Made by a program: the position numbers and the translations under genes. 64,000 nt of DNA from Cherax quadricarinatus (taxonomy: Eukaryota > Arthropoda > Malacostraca > Decapoda > Parastacidae): the NCBI RefSeq assembly GCF_038502225.1, contig NC_091298.1:33065248-33129247 (forward strand). Direction: 5' to 3'. The notes beneath the pieces are model-generated. The model searched no databases, was not told the DNA's origin, and saw only the letters and a program-made list of their open reading frames with translations. Below are positions 22,559-32,700 of this stretch, piece after piece. The stretch's first letter is position 1; each line of letters starts with the position of its first letter.

Positions 22559-22649
<91 letters not shown>

Positions 22650-22850
22650 CAGCTAGAGAGTGGTAGAGAGGGAGAGGTGGAGAGAAAGAGGCATAGTTGA
22701 AAAGAGAGAGGGAGAGGTGGAGAGAAAGAGGCATAGTTGAAGAGAGAGAGGTGGAGAGAAAGAGAGGGAGAAGTGGAGAGACAGAGGAATGAAGGAGGTG
22801 GGGGGGGGAGTTGTAAGGGGAAGAGAGATGTGTGTGTGTGTATGTGTGTG
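22262..22850. repeat. Compound (GT)n / GA-rich array with a ~230-bp internal duplication
   Basis: Long GT tracts (about 22280-22422 and 22535-22648) each end in GACAGCTAGAGAGTGGTAGA, followed by GAGAGGTGGAGAGAAAGAGG blocks. The GT-plus-GA module is present twice in tandem. The right edge joins the 3' end of a minus-strand CR1-B copy, as a tail would. Confidence 0.9.
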
Positions 22851-23172
22851 CTCACCTATTTTACTCACCTATTTGTGGTTGTAGGGGTCGATTCATAGCT
22901 CGTGGCCCGGCCTCTTCGCTGATCGCTGCTGGATCCTCTCTTTCCCTACTCCATGAGCTTTATCAAACCTCATTTTAAAACTGTGTGTGAGTCCTGCCTC
23001 CACTACGCCACTTTCCAGACTATTCCACTTCCTGACAACTCTGTGATTGAAGAAATACTTCCTAACATCCCACTGACTCATCTGAGTCATCAACTTCCAA
23101 TTGTGACCCCTTGTTTCTGTTTCCCATTTCTGGAACATCCTGTCCCTGTTCAACTTGTCAATTCCTCTCATT
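22851..23172 (-). pseudogene. CR1-B LINE 3' end (copy E)
   Basis: Minus-strand frame of 92 codons: MRGIDKLNRDRMFQKWETET, then KLMTQMSQWDVRKYFFNHRV and VRKWNSLESGVVEAGLTHSF. It matches the C-terminus of copy B at 900-690. The 3' UTR (22950-22851) includes TTGTGGTTGTAGGGGTCGAT and ends in AGGTGAG followed by AC repeats. It is 5'-truncated at about 23172, against the 22-bp repeats of the CR1-A element. Confidence 0.85.
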
Positions 23173-23179
23173 ATTGTAC

Positions 23180-23380
23180 AGTGGTGACGTGTACTTAGCT
23201 CACAGTGGTGACGTGTACTTAGCTCAGTGGTGACGTGTACTTAGCTTGAGTGGTGACGTGTACTTAGCTCAGTGGTGACGTGTACTTAGCTCAGTGGTGA
23301 CGTGTACTTAGCTCAGTGGTGACGTGTACTTAGCTCAGTGGTGACGTGTACTTAGCAAGTGGTGACGTGTACTTAGCTCT
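23180..23380 (+). repeat. 22-bp tandem repeat, nine units, at 5' end of CR1-A
   Basis: The unit is GTGGTGACGTGTACTTAGCT plus CA. The core GTGGTGACGTGTACTTAGC is identical in all nine units. Only the 2-4 linking bases vary. It ends 40 bp before the ORF1 ATG. TGACGT-type cores resemble cAMP-response-element half-sites, so a promoter role is possible but inferred. Confidence 0.9.
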
Positions 23381-23421
23381 GTGAAGACCTGTTTGTGTGC
23401 TCTCTGTGAATCTGAACCAGG

Positions 23422-24387
23422 ATGCCCTCTCTTGAGCAGCTTTACCAGCAGCTGAGAGAAGAACTCAGAGTTGCTAAACTGGAGATACGGCGATTGACGG
23501 AGGAGAACAAGAGGATTCGTAGTAATCCTCCTGTTGTGAGTCCCCAGGTTAAGAGGGGAGCTTGGTCAGTGGCCGGGCAACATGGAACCAAGCTGAAGAT
23601 TAAGAGAACGGTTGGAGAGGCAGAAACAACGAGAAACCAGAAGACTGCCGTGGAAACTTCCAACTCATTCTCGGTGCTACCTGACGAATGTGAGTGTTCT
23701 ACTGGGAATGCCACAACGAGCACCAAGGAAGCATTGGCAGACGTGAGTGAGACATCCCTAGAAACCCCAACGAAGACCATCGAGAACGTCATGACGAATT
23801 CTACAAGTGGTGTAATGCTACCTGGCGAATGTGAGTCGACTACTCGGAGCATCACTACGGACGACGCCAAGGAAGGTAAAAACATTGTTGTTGTTGGGGA
23901 TAGCCAGATTAGGTACATGGATAGGGCATTCTGTTTGAAGGATAGGAGTAGGAGGCAGAGAGTGTGTTTTCCTGGGGCTGGGATGAAGGATATTGTTAGC
24001 CGTCTGGATGACATCATGAGAGGTAATGGGAGCAATCCTATTATCTGTCTCAGTGCTGGAGGCAACGATGTTGGCAGACGTAGGAGTGAGGACCTGATTA
24101 GCAGGTACAGGTCAGCAATAGAGATAATTAGGAAGAAGGGTGGGAAACCTGTCATATGTGGCATTTTGCCAAGGAGAGGAGTTGGAAATGAATGGTTGTC
24201 CAGGGCAATTGGTGTCAATTGCTGGCTGGACAAATACTGTAAGGAAAATGCGGTAACATTCATTGACAACTGGGACCTCTTCTATGGCAGAAATGACATG
24301 TATGCCAGGGATGGGGTTCACTTGTCTAGGTGTGGGGTGGGAGCACTGGCCAACGCAGTGGAGGGAGCTGTTAGGTCTTTAAACTAG
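23422..24387 (+). CDS. CR1-A ORF1: coiled coil plus SGNH-type esterase
   Basis: An intact 321-codon frame. Residues 1-35 (MPSLEQLYQQLREELRVAKL...) form a short coiled coil. Residues 36-150 are basic, then Ser/Thr-rich linker. Residues 151-321 form an SGNH hydrolase-like domain: block I VVVGDSQIRY with the nucleophile Ser near 161, block III SAGGNDVG near 211-218, and block V ARDGVHLS near 295-302 with the Asp and His of the triad. Esterase ORF1 proteins are known in CR1-clade LINEs, where they are thought to bind RNA or lipid as part of the RNP. ORF2 starts 14 bp after the stop. A 5'-truncated version is at 55862-56068. Confidence 0.9.
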   Translation: MPSLEQLYQQLREELRVAKLEIRRLTEENKRIRSNPPVVSPQVKRGAWSVAGQHGTKLKIKRTVGEAETTRNQKTAVETSNSFSVLPDECECSTGNATTSTKEALADVSETSLETPTKTIENVMTNSTSGVMLPGECESTTRSITTDDAKEGKNIVVVGDSQIRYMDRAFCLKDRSRRQRVCFPGAGMKDIVSRLDDIMRGNGSNPIICLSAGGNDVGRRRSEDLISRYRSAIEIIRKKGGKPVICGILPRRGVGNEWLSRAIGVNCWLDKYCKENAVTFIDNWDLFYGRNDMYARDGVHLSRCGVGALANAVEGAVRSLN

Positions 24388-24401
24388 GAATAGTTAGTGG
24401 T

Positions 24402-26789
24402 ATGGGTTTTGGCGGGAAAACTGTGAAGTCGCAGGGTAGTAACATGAGTACTAGGAGAACTAGTAATAGGCAAAATGAGGAGGATATTGGAAAGCCAGTG
24501 GCACTAATTGACAATGACAGTAATAGGTTTAGTGGAATAACAGAAAGGAGCAGGAAGGGTAAAGAGATAGGAGGGTCATTAAATATTTATTACACAAATA
24601 GTCGCAGTGCTAGGAATAAGATGGACGAGTTGAGACTAGTTGCTAGTGCAGGTAACATAGATGTATTTGCCATTACTGAGACGTGGTTTAATTCAAAAAG
24701 TCGGGACATGCCTGCAGAATGTCACATTCAGGGTTTTAAATTGTTCCAAGTAGATAGAAGTATCGGGAAGGGGGGTGGGGTGGCATTGTATGTCCGAGAT
24801 CGCTTGAACTGTTGCATAAAAACGGGTATTAAGTCTGAAGTAACACATACAGAGTCTGTTTGGATAGAATTTTCAGAGGGGCATGAAAAATTAATTTTAG
24901 GTGTGATATACCGTCCCCCAAATTTAGATAGGGACCAGGGGAGACTACTATGGGAGGAAATTGTTAGGGCCACAAGGCACGATAATGTAGTAATTCTAGG
25001 AGACTTTAACTTTAGTCATATTGATTGGAATTTCTTGACTGGGAATTTAGAATCATACGATTTCTTAGAAGTAGTTCAGGATTGTTTTTTGAAGCAGTTT
25101 GTGACAGAACCTACAAGGGGTAATAACCTGCTTGACTTAGTTCTGGCAAACAATGAATCCCTTGTTAATAATTTAGAAGTCTCAGAGGAACTGGGTGCTA
25201 GCGACCACAAATCAATTACATGTAGAATTGAATGGAGGTATGATAGTAGGGATAACTCAGTAACAGTCCCAGATTTTCGCTTAGCAGATTACGATGGGCT
25301 TAGAGAACACTTATCATCTGTTGACTGGGGTAACGAAGAGAGCTATCAATATGACAGTTTTCTGAACACAATACATGCTGCTCAAAGAACGTTTATCCCT
25401 TATAAGGAAATTAGATCAAATAGAAATGACCCAAAATGGATGAAAAATAGGCTGAAATATCTACTAGGACATAAGAAAGGAATTTATAGGCGTATCAAAA
25501 GAGGCGAGGGTCATCTTATAAATCAGTATATTGACATTAAGAGGGACATTAAAAAGGGGATAAGAAAAGCTAAAAGGGACTATGAAATTAAAGTTGCTAG
25601 GAATTCTAAAACTAACCCAAAAAGTTTTTTCCAGGTCTATAGAACAAAAGTCAGAGATAAGATAGGTCCCCTTAAAAATAACTATGGGCATCTTACTGAC
25701 AAAGAGAATGAAATGTGCTCGATTTTAAATAATTATTTTCTCTCGGTTTTTACACAGGAAGACACTAATAATATTCCGGTAATTAATTTTTATAGTGGAT
25801 CAGAAGAAGATAAATTATGTAACATCACAGTCACTAGTGAAATGGTTGTGAAGCAGATAGACAGACTGAAGCAAAATAAGTCACCGGGTCCTGATGAGGT
25901 TTTTTCAAGGGTTCTAAAGGAATGCAAAATGGAAGTCTGTGAACCATTAACTAATATTTTTAATTTATCTCTTCAAACAGGTGCAGTGTCTGATATGTGG
26001 AAGATGGCTAATGTAATTCCTATTTTTAAAACAGGGGACAAGTCGTTACCGTCAAATTACCGCCCAATAAGCCTGACCTCAATTGTAGGCAAATTACTAG
26101 AGTCAATTATAGCTGAGATTATAAGAAGCCATCTCGATAAGCATAGCTTGATTAATGATACTCAGCATGGATTCACAAGAGGCCGGTCTTGTCTAACTAA
26201 TTTATTAACTTTCTTCAGTAAAGCTTTTGAGGCTGTTGACCACGATAAAGAATTTGATATTATTTACTTAGATTTTAGTAAGGCATTTGATAGAGTTCCG
26301 CACCAAAGACTGTTGAAGAAAGTAGCAGCTCATGGCATTGGGGGAAGGGTGCTCTCGTGGATCGAATCATGGCTCACAGACAGGAAGCAAAGAGTGTCCA
26401 TAAATGGGGTTAAATCCGAGTGGGGATCAGTAACAAGTGGCGTTCCACAGGGATCAGTCTTGGGCCCGTTGTTGTTTATAATATATATCAATGATCTTGA
26501 TGAAGGAATTACTAGTGATATGAGCAAATTCGCCGATGACACGAAGATAGGTAGGATAATTGATTCAAACGTAGATGTTATGGAACTTCAGGAGGATTTA
26601 GACAAACTCTACTCTTGGTCAGAAAAGTGGCAGATGCAGTTCAATGTAGATAAATGCAAGGTTCTGAAGCTCGGGAGTGTCCATAACCCTAGCACTTATA
26701 AGTTAAATAATGTAGAACTTAACCATACAGATTGCGAAAAGGACTTGGGGGTTATGGTAAGCAGCAACCTTAAACCAAGACAGCAATGA
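24402..26789 (+). CDS. CR1-A ORF2, part 1: endonuclease and reverse transcriptase
   Basis: 795 codons are open to the insertion point. The AP endonuclease spans about residues 58-275: YYTNSRSARNKMDEL, ITETW at 91-95 (catalytic Glu), GVIYRPPNLD, GDFNF near 200, and GASDHKSI near 266-273. A linker helix region (350-420) has RNDPKWMKNRLKYLLGHKKG. The RT spans about 480-760: KSPGPDEVF, NYRPISLTSIVGKLLE near 551, HGFTRGRSCLTNLLTF, IIYLDFSKAFDRVPH near 622, SGVPQGSVLGPLLFIIYIND, and KFADDTKIGR near 707 (catalytic DD). The stop at 26787-26789 (TGA) is created by the inserted sequence; native coding resumes at 27705 after the duplicated target site. No other damage is seen. Confidence 0.92.
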   Translation: MGFGGKTVKSQGSNMSTRRTSNRQNEEDIGKPVALIDNDSNRFSGITERSRKGKEIGGSLNIYYTNSRSARNKMDELRLVASAGNIDVFAITETWFNSKSRDMPAECHIQGFKLFQVDRSIGKGGGVALYVRDRLNCCIKTGIKSEVTHTESVWIEFSEGHEKLILGVIYRPPNLDRDQGRLLWEEIVRATRHDNVVILGDFNFSHIDWNFLTGNLESYDFLEVVQDCFLKQFVTEPTRGNNLLDLVLANNESLVNNLEVSEELGASDHKSITCRIEWRYDSRDNSVTVPDFRLADYDGLREHLSSVDWGNEESYQYDSFLNTIHAAQRTFIPYKEIRSNRNDPKWMKNRLKYLLGHKKGIYRRIKRGEGHLINQYIDIKRDIKKGIRKAKRDYEIKVARNSKTNPKSFFQVYRTKVRDKIGPLKNNYGHLTDKENEMCSILNNYFLSVFTQEDTNNIPVINFYSGSEEDKLCNITVTSEMVVKQIDRLKQNKSPGPDEVFSRVLKECKMEVCEPLTNIFNLSLQTGAVSDMWKMANVIPIFKTGDKSLPSNYRPISLTSIVGKLLESIIAEIIRSHLDKHSLINDTQHGFTRGRSCLTNLLTFFSKAFEAVDHDKEFDIIYLDFSKAFDRVPHQRLLKKVAAHGIGGRVLSWIESWLTDRKQRVSINGVKSEWGSVTSGVPQGSVLGPLLFIIYINDLDEGITSDMSKFADDTKIGRIIDSNVDVMELQEDLDKLYSWSEKWQMQFNVDKCKVLKLGSVHNPSTYKLNNVELNHTDCEKDLGVMVSSNLKPRQQ

Positions 26790-27716
26790 ACATCAAAATG
26801 GTATACAATACCGACAGGTTGTTAGGTAAGACACATATGCAACAGTTAGACAACTTTATTCCGAAATGTTTCGCCTACACAGTAGGCTTCTTCAGTCGAA
26901 TACAGAAAGTAGGCAGGAACAGTAGAGATGTGAAGACGATGTAATCAGTCCATCACCCTTAAAGTCGTAGAATTTGAGGTTGTCAGTCCCTCGGCCTGGA
27001 GAAGTTCAGTTCCATAGTCAGGAACTATCTGAAGATCAAGCGACAGTGCGGAGACTTAAATACTGTCGGAAGGAGAGGTGCAGGGTAGTAGTAGTAGTAG
27101 TAGTAGTAGTAATAGTAGTAGTGAGAGGCAACTGAGAGGTCATGTCCCTCTCAGATCCAACCCTTCTCACTTGAAAAGCTTGTTCAAGGTGTTTTCTGTA
27201 CCAAGATGCCACGTGTTGCAGTGTCTGACAAGATGAACATCAAAATGGTATACAATACCGTCGGTATTGTATACCATTTTGATGTTCATCTTGTCAGACA
27301 CTGCAACACGTGGCATCTTGGTACAGAAAACACCTTGAACAAGCTTTTCAAGTGAGAAGGGTTGGATCTGAGAGGGACATGACCTCTCAGTTGCCTCTCA
27401 CTACTACTATTACTACTACTACTACTACTACTACTACTACCCTGCACCTCTCCTTCCGACAGTATTTAAGTCTCCGCACTGTCGCTTGATCTTCAGATAG
27501 TTCCTGACTATGGAACTGAACTTCTCCAGGCCGAGGGACTGACAACCTCAAATTCTACGACTTTAAGGGTGATGGACTGATTACATCGTCTTCACATCTC
27601 TACTGTTCCTGCCTACTTTCTGTATTCGACTGAAGAAGCCTACTGTGTAGGCGAAACGTTTCGGAATAAAGTTGTCTAACTGTTGCATATGTGTCTTACC
27701 TAACAAGACAGCAATG
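26777..27716. mobile_element. 916-bp fold-back (PLE-end) insertion, 12-bp target duplication
   Basis: The insertion 26789-27704 is flanked by AAGACAGCAATG at 26777-26788 and 27705-27716. It is a near-perfect palindrome: the arms, about 440 bp each, meet at T27261 (ACAATACCG/CGGTATTGT). Outer ends carry CTGAAGAAGCCTACTGTGTA-GGCGAAAC (27630-27657; inverse at 26868-26895), then AATAAAG and CATATGTGTCTTACC. Each arm contains a (TAG/CTA)n tract (27085-27122; 27400-27440). One end has GAAACAT where the other has GAAACGT. No ORF. The target is the middle of CR1-A ORF2. Confidence 0.92.
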
Positions 27717-28266
27717 CCTAAGCGTACGTAATAAGGAAAATAGATTACTGGGATTTATATCAAGAAGTGTAAGCAACAGAAGTCCAGAGGTCATACTGCA
27801 GCTTTATACATCATTAGTAAGGCCTCACCTAGATTATGCAGCTCAATTCTGGTCTCCATATTACAGAATGGACATAAATTCCTTAGAAAACATTCAGCGT
27901 AGGATGACTAAATTAATACATAGCATTAGAAATCTTCCTTATGAAGAAAGATTGAAGACTCTTAAGTTACATTCACTTGTTAGACGAAGAATGAGGGGAG
28001 ACCTGATCGAAGTGTATAAGTGGAAGATAGGTATTAATAGGGGGGATATTAACAAGGTCTTGAGGATATCTCTCCAAGAGAGAACCCGCAGTAATGGATT
28101 TAAATTAGATAAGTTTAGATTTAGAAAGGACATAGGCAAGTATTGGTTTGGAAATAGGGTAGTTGATGAGTGGAACAGTCTACCTAGTTGGGTTATTGAG
28201 GCTAGGACTTTGGGTAGTTTCAAATTTAGGTTGGATAAGTACATGAGTGGGAGGGGTTGGATTTGA
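27705..28266 (+). CDS. CR1-A ORF2, part 2: C-terminal domain
   Basis: Continues the frame of part 1 across the duplicated target. About 183 codons remain: CLSVRNKENRLLGFISRSVS, VRPHLDYAAQFWSPYYRMDI, LENIQRRMTKLIHSIRNLPY, LHSLVRRRMRGDLIEVYKWK, and VVDEWNSLPSWVIEARTLGS. This post-RT region, starting at the VRPHLDYAAQFWSP motif, is typical of CR1-type ORF2 proteins, and its role is not well defined. With part 1 the protein would be about 978 residues. The 3' UTR and CR1-type terminal repeat follow. Confidence 0.9.
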
Positions 28267-28419
28267 GTGGGACTTGCACATCAGAGCTTATTTCTTGGGT
28301 AGCATTGAAAATTGGGTGGGTCAAATGTTTGTTAGTGGGATGAATTGTAAAGGACCTGCCTAGTATGGGCCAACAGGCCTGCTGCAGTGTTCCTCCTTTC
28401 TTATGTTATGTTCTTATGT

Positions 28420-28569
28420 TATGTCGTTTTCATGTGTCCCCTATCCCTCCTGTTGTCCAGTGTCGTCAGGTCGATTTCCCTTAATCTGTCCTTGTAGACA
28501 TACCCCCTTAGCTCCAGACTATTCTCGTTGCATACCTTTGCATACTCCAATATGGGCCTGACGTACATG

Positions 28570-28626
<57 letters not shown>
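28420..28626 (-). pseudogene. CR1-B LINE short fragment next to (GT)n
   Basis: The minus-strand frame reads MYVRPILEYAKVCNENSLEL, then RGYVYKDRLREIDLTTLDNR, matching copy B at 1120-950. At its upstream side is a (GT)n tract (28573-28626). The fragment starts right after the CR1-A tail at 28415. Confidence 0.8.
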
Positions 28627-28629
<3 letters not shown>

Positions 28630-28962
28630 GACATGTCCTCAGGCTACGAGTTAATGATTTACCAGATTTTGTTGACGGATGTATAAATATGTGAGTTCGA
28701 GATATGGGGTGATGGGTGGTGGATCATAGGTGGTAGAGAGAGTGAAGTGAGGAGGGTTTTTGATTCAAGGACTTGGAGCATATAAATTAATTTTTGTGGA
28801 TGCATGCCTGTCAAATGTTTTACATCGCACATTTTTTGTTTTATTCACATGAACACCAACTAAAAAATTTCTACTAAGAAAACATGAGTTTTGTACAACA
28901 GCTGGGAAAATAAAAGGAAAGGGTCACATGAAGCTGTTACGCCTGGTGTTGGTGCTGTCTTA
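28627..28962. other. No gene recognised
   Basis: Unique-looking sequence. Its last 50 bases (GCCTGGTGTTGGTGCTGTC) resemble GATGGTGCTGGTACTGTCC at 29500, so it may be the 5' part of the LINE that continues at 29465. Confidence 0.4.
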
Positions 28963-29463
28963 AGAATATAAAAACATAAGAAAGAAGGAACACTGCAACA
29001 GGCCTACTGACCCATGCGGAGCAGGTCTATGTCCCCCCCCCTGGATAAGCCCAAAGACCCACCCAGTCTGGTCACCTCCACTCAAGGAAGGAGCACGGCA
29101 TCAGACCCAGCAGCACAAGCTAGTCAGGTCTAACACTCACCCACCACACCTACTCATGTATTTATTTAACCTATTTTTAAAACTACACAACGTTTTAGCC
29201 TGAATAACTGTACTCGGGAGTTTGTTCCACTCATCTACAACTCTGTTACCAAACCAGTGCTTTCCTACATCCTTCCTGAATCTGAATTTTTCCAACTTGA
29301 AACTATTGCTGCGAGTCCTGTCTTGGCTGGAAATCTTCAGCACGCTATTTACATCCCCTTTATTTATTCCTGTTTTCCATTTATACACCTTGATCATATC
29401 CCCCCTAATTCTACGCCTTTCGAGAGAGTGCAGATTCAGGGCCCTCATTCTTGGTGGACAGAA
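28963..29463 (-). pseudogene. CR1-A LINE 3' end, 5'-truncated
   Basis: The minus-strand frame gives RALNLHSLERRRIRGDMIKV, YKWKTGINKGDVNSVLKISS, FRKDVGKHWFGNRVVDEWNK and LPSTVIQAKTLCSFKNRLNK. The 3' UTR follows with ACTAGCTTGTGCTGCTGGGT-type text, and the terminal CTTTCTTATG repeat is at 28970-28990. It is closer to the 55.8-59.2 kb copy than to the 23-28 kb copy. It appears to have inserted into the 5' region of the next LINE. Confidence 0.85.
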
Positions 29464-29464
29464 C

Positions 29465-32400
29465 TTGTAAAAGAATACAAAGATGAAAAACAATGCACCA
29501 GATGGTGCTGGTACTGTCCTGGAGGACAACACACAAGATGGAATAGTGGCCCTGGTGATGTAACTGGTAAAATAAAAATTATACAAATTCCAGTTTTACA
29601 AAGTAGTAGTACCGCTGGAGATGGAATAAAAGAGAATGATGCTTAGGGGAATTGTGTTGATACATTACCAGAAAAGAAACTGGTGAGGCACTGTTGATAG
29701 TACAGTGGCTATAGATAATGGGGAGTCAGAGAAAAATACACCAGTAGGGAACGCAGCCACAAAAAAAATTGTGGCTAACAGAAATCCAATCTATGCAATT
29801 TCTATGTCTTGGGTATCTGCAGGCATGGAATATATGGAATAACAGGTGGGATGTACAATTTTGATCATCCCAAAAAACGCCGCACTCACATGACAACAGG
29901 AGAATGCAACTCTTCTTCTTGTAATTTATTTCACCAGGAAATGTGTCACTCGTTAGTACATGAAAGACAATGTTGCAACATATATTGTCAGGCACACCAT
30001 CTAAAGGGGACAAGAATATACAGATCACCCAGACTATGCGAAACAAACCAGGAGAGCCAAAACCACCCCAGAGACAGAGGTTTTTTAGTGCCAGGAAGGA
30101 AAGAAACGACAGAAATCTTACACCAAACACTTCTGGAGTGGAGGCACAATCACTGGCCTCCACTCCAGAACAACAGATAATAGTGCCAGCAAACAAAAAG
30201 CCCCCTTTACATACCATCAATGTGACATTTATCTTGGCAAACATACAGGGTCTAAAACCATCAACAAACAATAAAATACCTTTCAGCAATGTACTGGTCA
30301 CATAGACGCATTGTTTGCGGCTTTCACAAAGACTCACCATAAAGGATCACTTTGACAAGGAAATATGGATTCAAAGTTATAACCTCTTCAGATACGACGT
30401 AGTAAACACACAATAAGGGGGAAATTGGTCTGTATGTCACAGAGTCTCTCATATGCTCTGAGCTACTAAAGACCTCAAAAGATGTAGTTGAAGTTTTGTT
30501 GAATAAGATCAAAAACCAAAACCTTGTCAATGTGGTTGTATATATGCCTGCGGATGCGACTTCGCAACAATTCCAGAAACAGCTTCGCAAAATTGACCAC
30601 TGTCTGGAAACTATCCAGACTCCTGCCTCAGATATCCCACACACTTGAGCTATTAAATTTCTGCAACAAATTCACCTTAAACCAACAAATAATAGAGCCA
30701 ACAAGACTGGAAAATACACTAGACCTCATCTTCACCAACAATGATGATTTGATACGAAATATAACAGTATCAAAGACAATACACTCAGATCACAATATAA
30801 TAGAGGTACAAAAATGCATGTGCAGGGCTCCTGACCAGAAAAAGGTGACCAGTTATGAAGGTGGCCTTCACCAAATTCAACTTCAGTAACAAAAGCAAAT
30901 AGTGGGAACAAGTCAACAGTGACCTAAATGAAACAAGCTGGTCTCAGTTGCATCAGTTCCCAGTAGTACCAGTTACCAGTATCTCAGTAGTATCAGTTCC
31001 CAGTAGTACCAGTTACCAGTAACCAGTTACCAGTAGTATGACTCACTACCAACCGTCTGTGTGAATCACTTGTTATTCATGTTGCTGCTGACCATAGCAT
31101 GTTTTGAATGCCGCTCACCCCTACGACCCAATTCGTGAGTCAGTCTTAAGATAGAGAGCAGAGAGGCAGGGCGGGTCTGGTGCTTCCCATATATTCCGTT
31201 ATAATTATACTAGAACATCCAACGTGAGTGTTATTACCCAATCCACGTTATCGAACCCCCACATGACACTGGGAGGATATCCTAAACAACACAGATCCGA
31301 ACCTTTGCCTAGAATGAATAACTCTGTGGCACTTGAGGTCTGCTCAAAGCACATTCCTTTAAGAAAAAGAAAGAGAAGATGTAAACTAGAAAAGAGCAAC
31401 ACTCCCTATACAGACGAAGGCAAACAATCACAGAGCTACTGAAAGAGGCCAGCATATCTGAGATACGAAGGGAGGCACTGGTCAGAGAAATAGCAAATAT
31501 CGAACTTAAGCTTAAGGAGTCATACAGGAGACACGAAACTCAGGAAGAATGTCAAGCCATCAATGAAATTGAAAAAAAAATCTTTTAAGCCAAATCTAAT
31601 GCAAAAGCATCAAGTATTGGACCCCTGCTTACACAGATGACTGAAAAGAAATGAGTGAGATACTAAATTCCCAGTATGACTCAGTGTTTAGCGAGCCAAT
31701 AAGCAGACAAAAAGTCGAAAATCTAAACGGATTTTTTTATGACCGAGACTCAAATTTGGTCAATCCAAAAATATCCGATATTATCCTAATACCACAAGTC
31801 TTCGAAAAAGCAACAAGTGACATGCCCATGCACTCGGCCCAGGCCTAGACTCGTGGAATTCCGTGTTTATCAAGAACTGCAAGTAGATTCTGTCACGTGC
31901 CTGCAACATTCTATGGAGAAGCAGCATGGACACAGGGGTCATCTCACAGTCACTAAAAACAACAAACATAGTCACCCTACACAAAGGTAGCAGTAAAGTA
32001 ATTACAAAGAATTACAGACCGATAGCACTAACGTCCCATATCATAAAAAGTCTTTGAAATGGTTCTAAGAAGCAAGATCGCAACCCATCTAGATACTCAA
32101 CTTCTGGACCACTATGACAAGGTCTTAGATGCACTGGTGGATGAACAAAATGCAAATGTAGTATTCATAGACTTTGCGAAAGCCTTCGACAAGTGCGAAC
32201 ATGGTGTAGCAGCGCACAAAATGCATGATAAAGAAATAACAGGAAAAGTTGGTAGATGGATCTATAACCTCCTAACAAATAGAACACAAAGCGTAATATT
32301 AAATTAAGTCTGAGGCGGCTCATATCCGACATAGACAGAGATCTAAGCCACAGCACCGTGTCTTCCTTTGCGGATGACACCTGAATCTGCATGACGGTGT

Positions 32401-32700
32401 CATCCATCGAAGACACTGAAAGACTCCAAACGGACATCAACCAAATCTTTAAATTGGCCGCAGAAAACGTGAAATTCAATGAAGAGAATTTTCAATTACT
32501 CCTATATGGAAAACTCGAGGGAAAATATAACCGCGTTGGAGTATAAAACAAATTCTAACTACACAATAGAGGGAAAAACTAATGCGAAGGACCTGGGAGT
32601 GATAATGTCAGAGGATCTCACTTTCAAAGATCACAACAATATTTCTATCGCATCTGCTAAGAAAAGATAGAATGGAAAATGAGAACCTTCAAAGCTAGTG
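29465..32700 (+). pseudogene. LINE relic with CCCH-finger ORF1 and CR1/Daphne-like ORF2
   Basis: Plus-strand LINE, heavily decayed. ORF1 remains lie at about 29790-30180. The endonuclease covers 30220-30880: ILANIQGLKPSTNNKIPF at its start, IIEPTRLENTLDLIFTNNDD, and SDHNIIEVQ at its end. The RT covers about 31800-32480: NYRPIALTSH-type text at 32010-32040, VVFIDFAKAFDKCEHGVAAH near 32160-32215, then ITGKVGRWIYNLLTNRTQSV, and SSFADDT at about 32355-32385 followed by a stop. At 32560-32620 GKTNAKDLGVIMSEDLTFKD. Stops and frameshifts are frequent. The Daphne/Crack-type label is from motif style only. A second copy of this lineage is at 47.6-48.5 kb. Confidence 0.75.
29794..30140 (+). pseudogene. 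LINE ORF1 segment with CCCH-type zinc fingers
   Basis: The frame reads CNFYVLGICRHGIYG, then NFDHPKKRRTHMTTGEC, CNLFHQEMCHSLVHERQCCN and IYCQAHHLKGTRIY. Cys and His spacing fits two to three CCCH fingers (C-x7-C-x-H...; C-x4-C-x3-H; C-x8-C-x4-C-x3-H). In the first finger the third Cys position is Tyr (GMYNFDH), so that finger would not bind zinc. CCCH fingers are typical of RNA-binding proteins, and some LINE ORF1 proteins have zinc fingers. The link to the ORF2 relic is by position and strand. Confidence 0.6.

Larger units (their letters stand above)
23173..28415 (+). mobile_element. Near-complete CR1-A LINE (interrupted once)
   Basis: Layout: nine 22-bp repeats (23180-23380), short leader, ORF1 (23422-24387), ORF2 from 24402 continuing after the insertion to 28266, 3' UTR with GGGCCAACAGGCCTGCTGCA, and a terminal TTCTTATGTTATG repeat. 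The only break in either ORF is a 916-bp fold-back insertion with a clean 12-bp target duplication. Without it the element is about 4.3 kb, and all reading frames are open. It is the youngest-looking LINE here. Confidence 0.9.

Noticed and set aside
22186..22868. His/Thr-repeat 'protein' of up to 182 codons
   Set aside because: Translation of AC/GT and GA simple repeats.
23442..24269. 275-codon frame on the minus strand
   Set aside because: Exact antisense shadow of the CR1-A ORF1; no domain.
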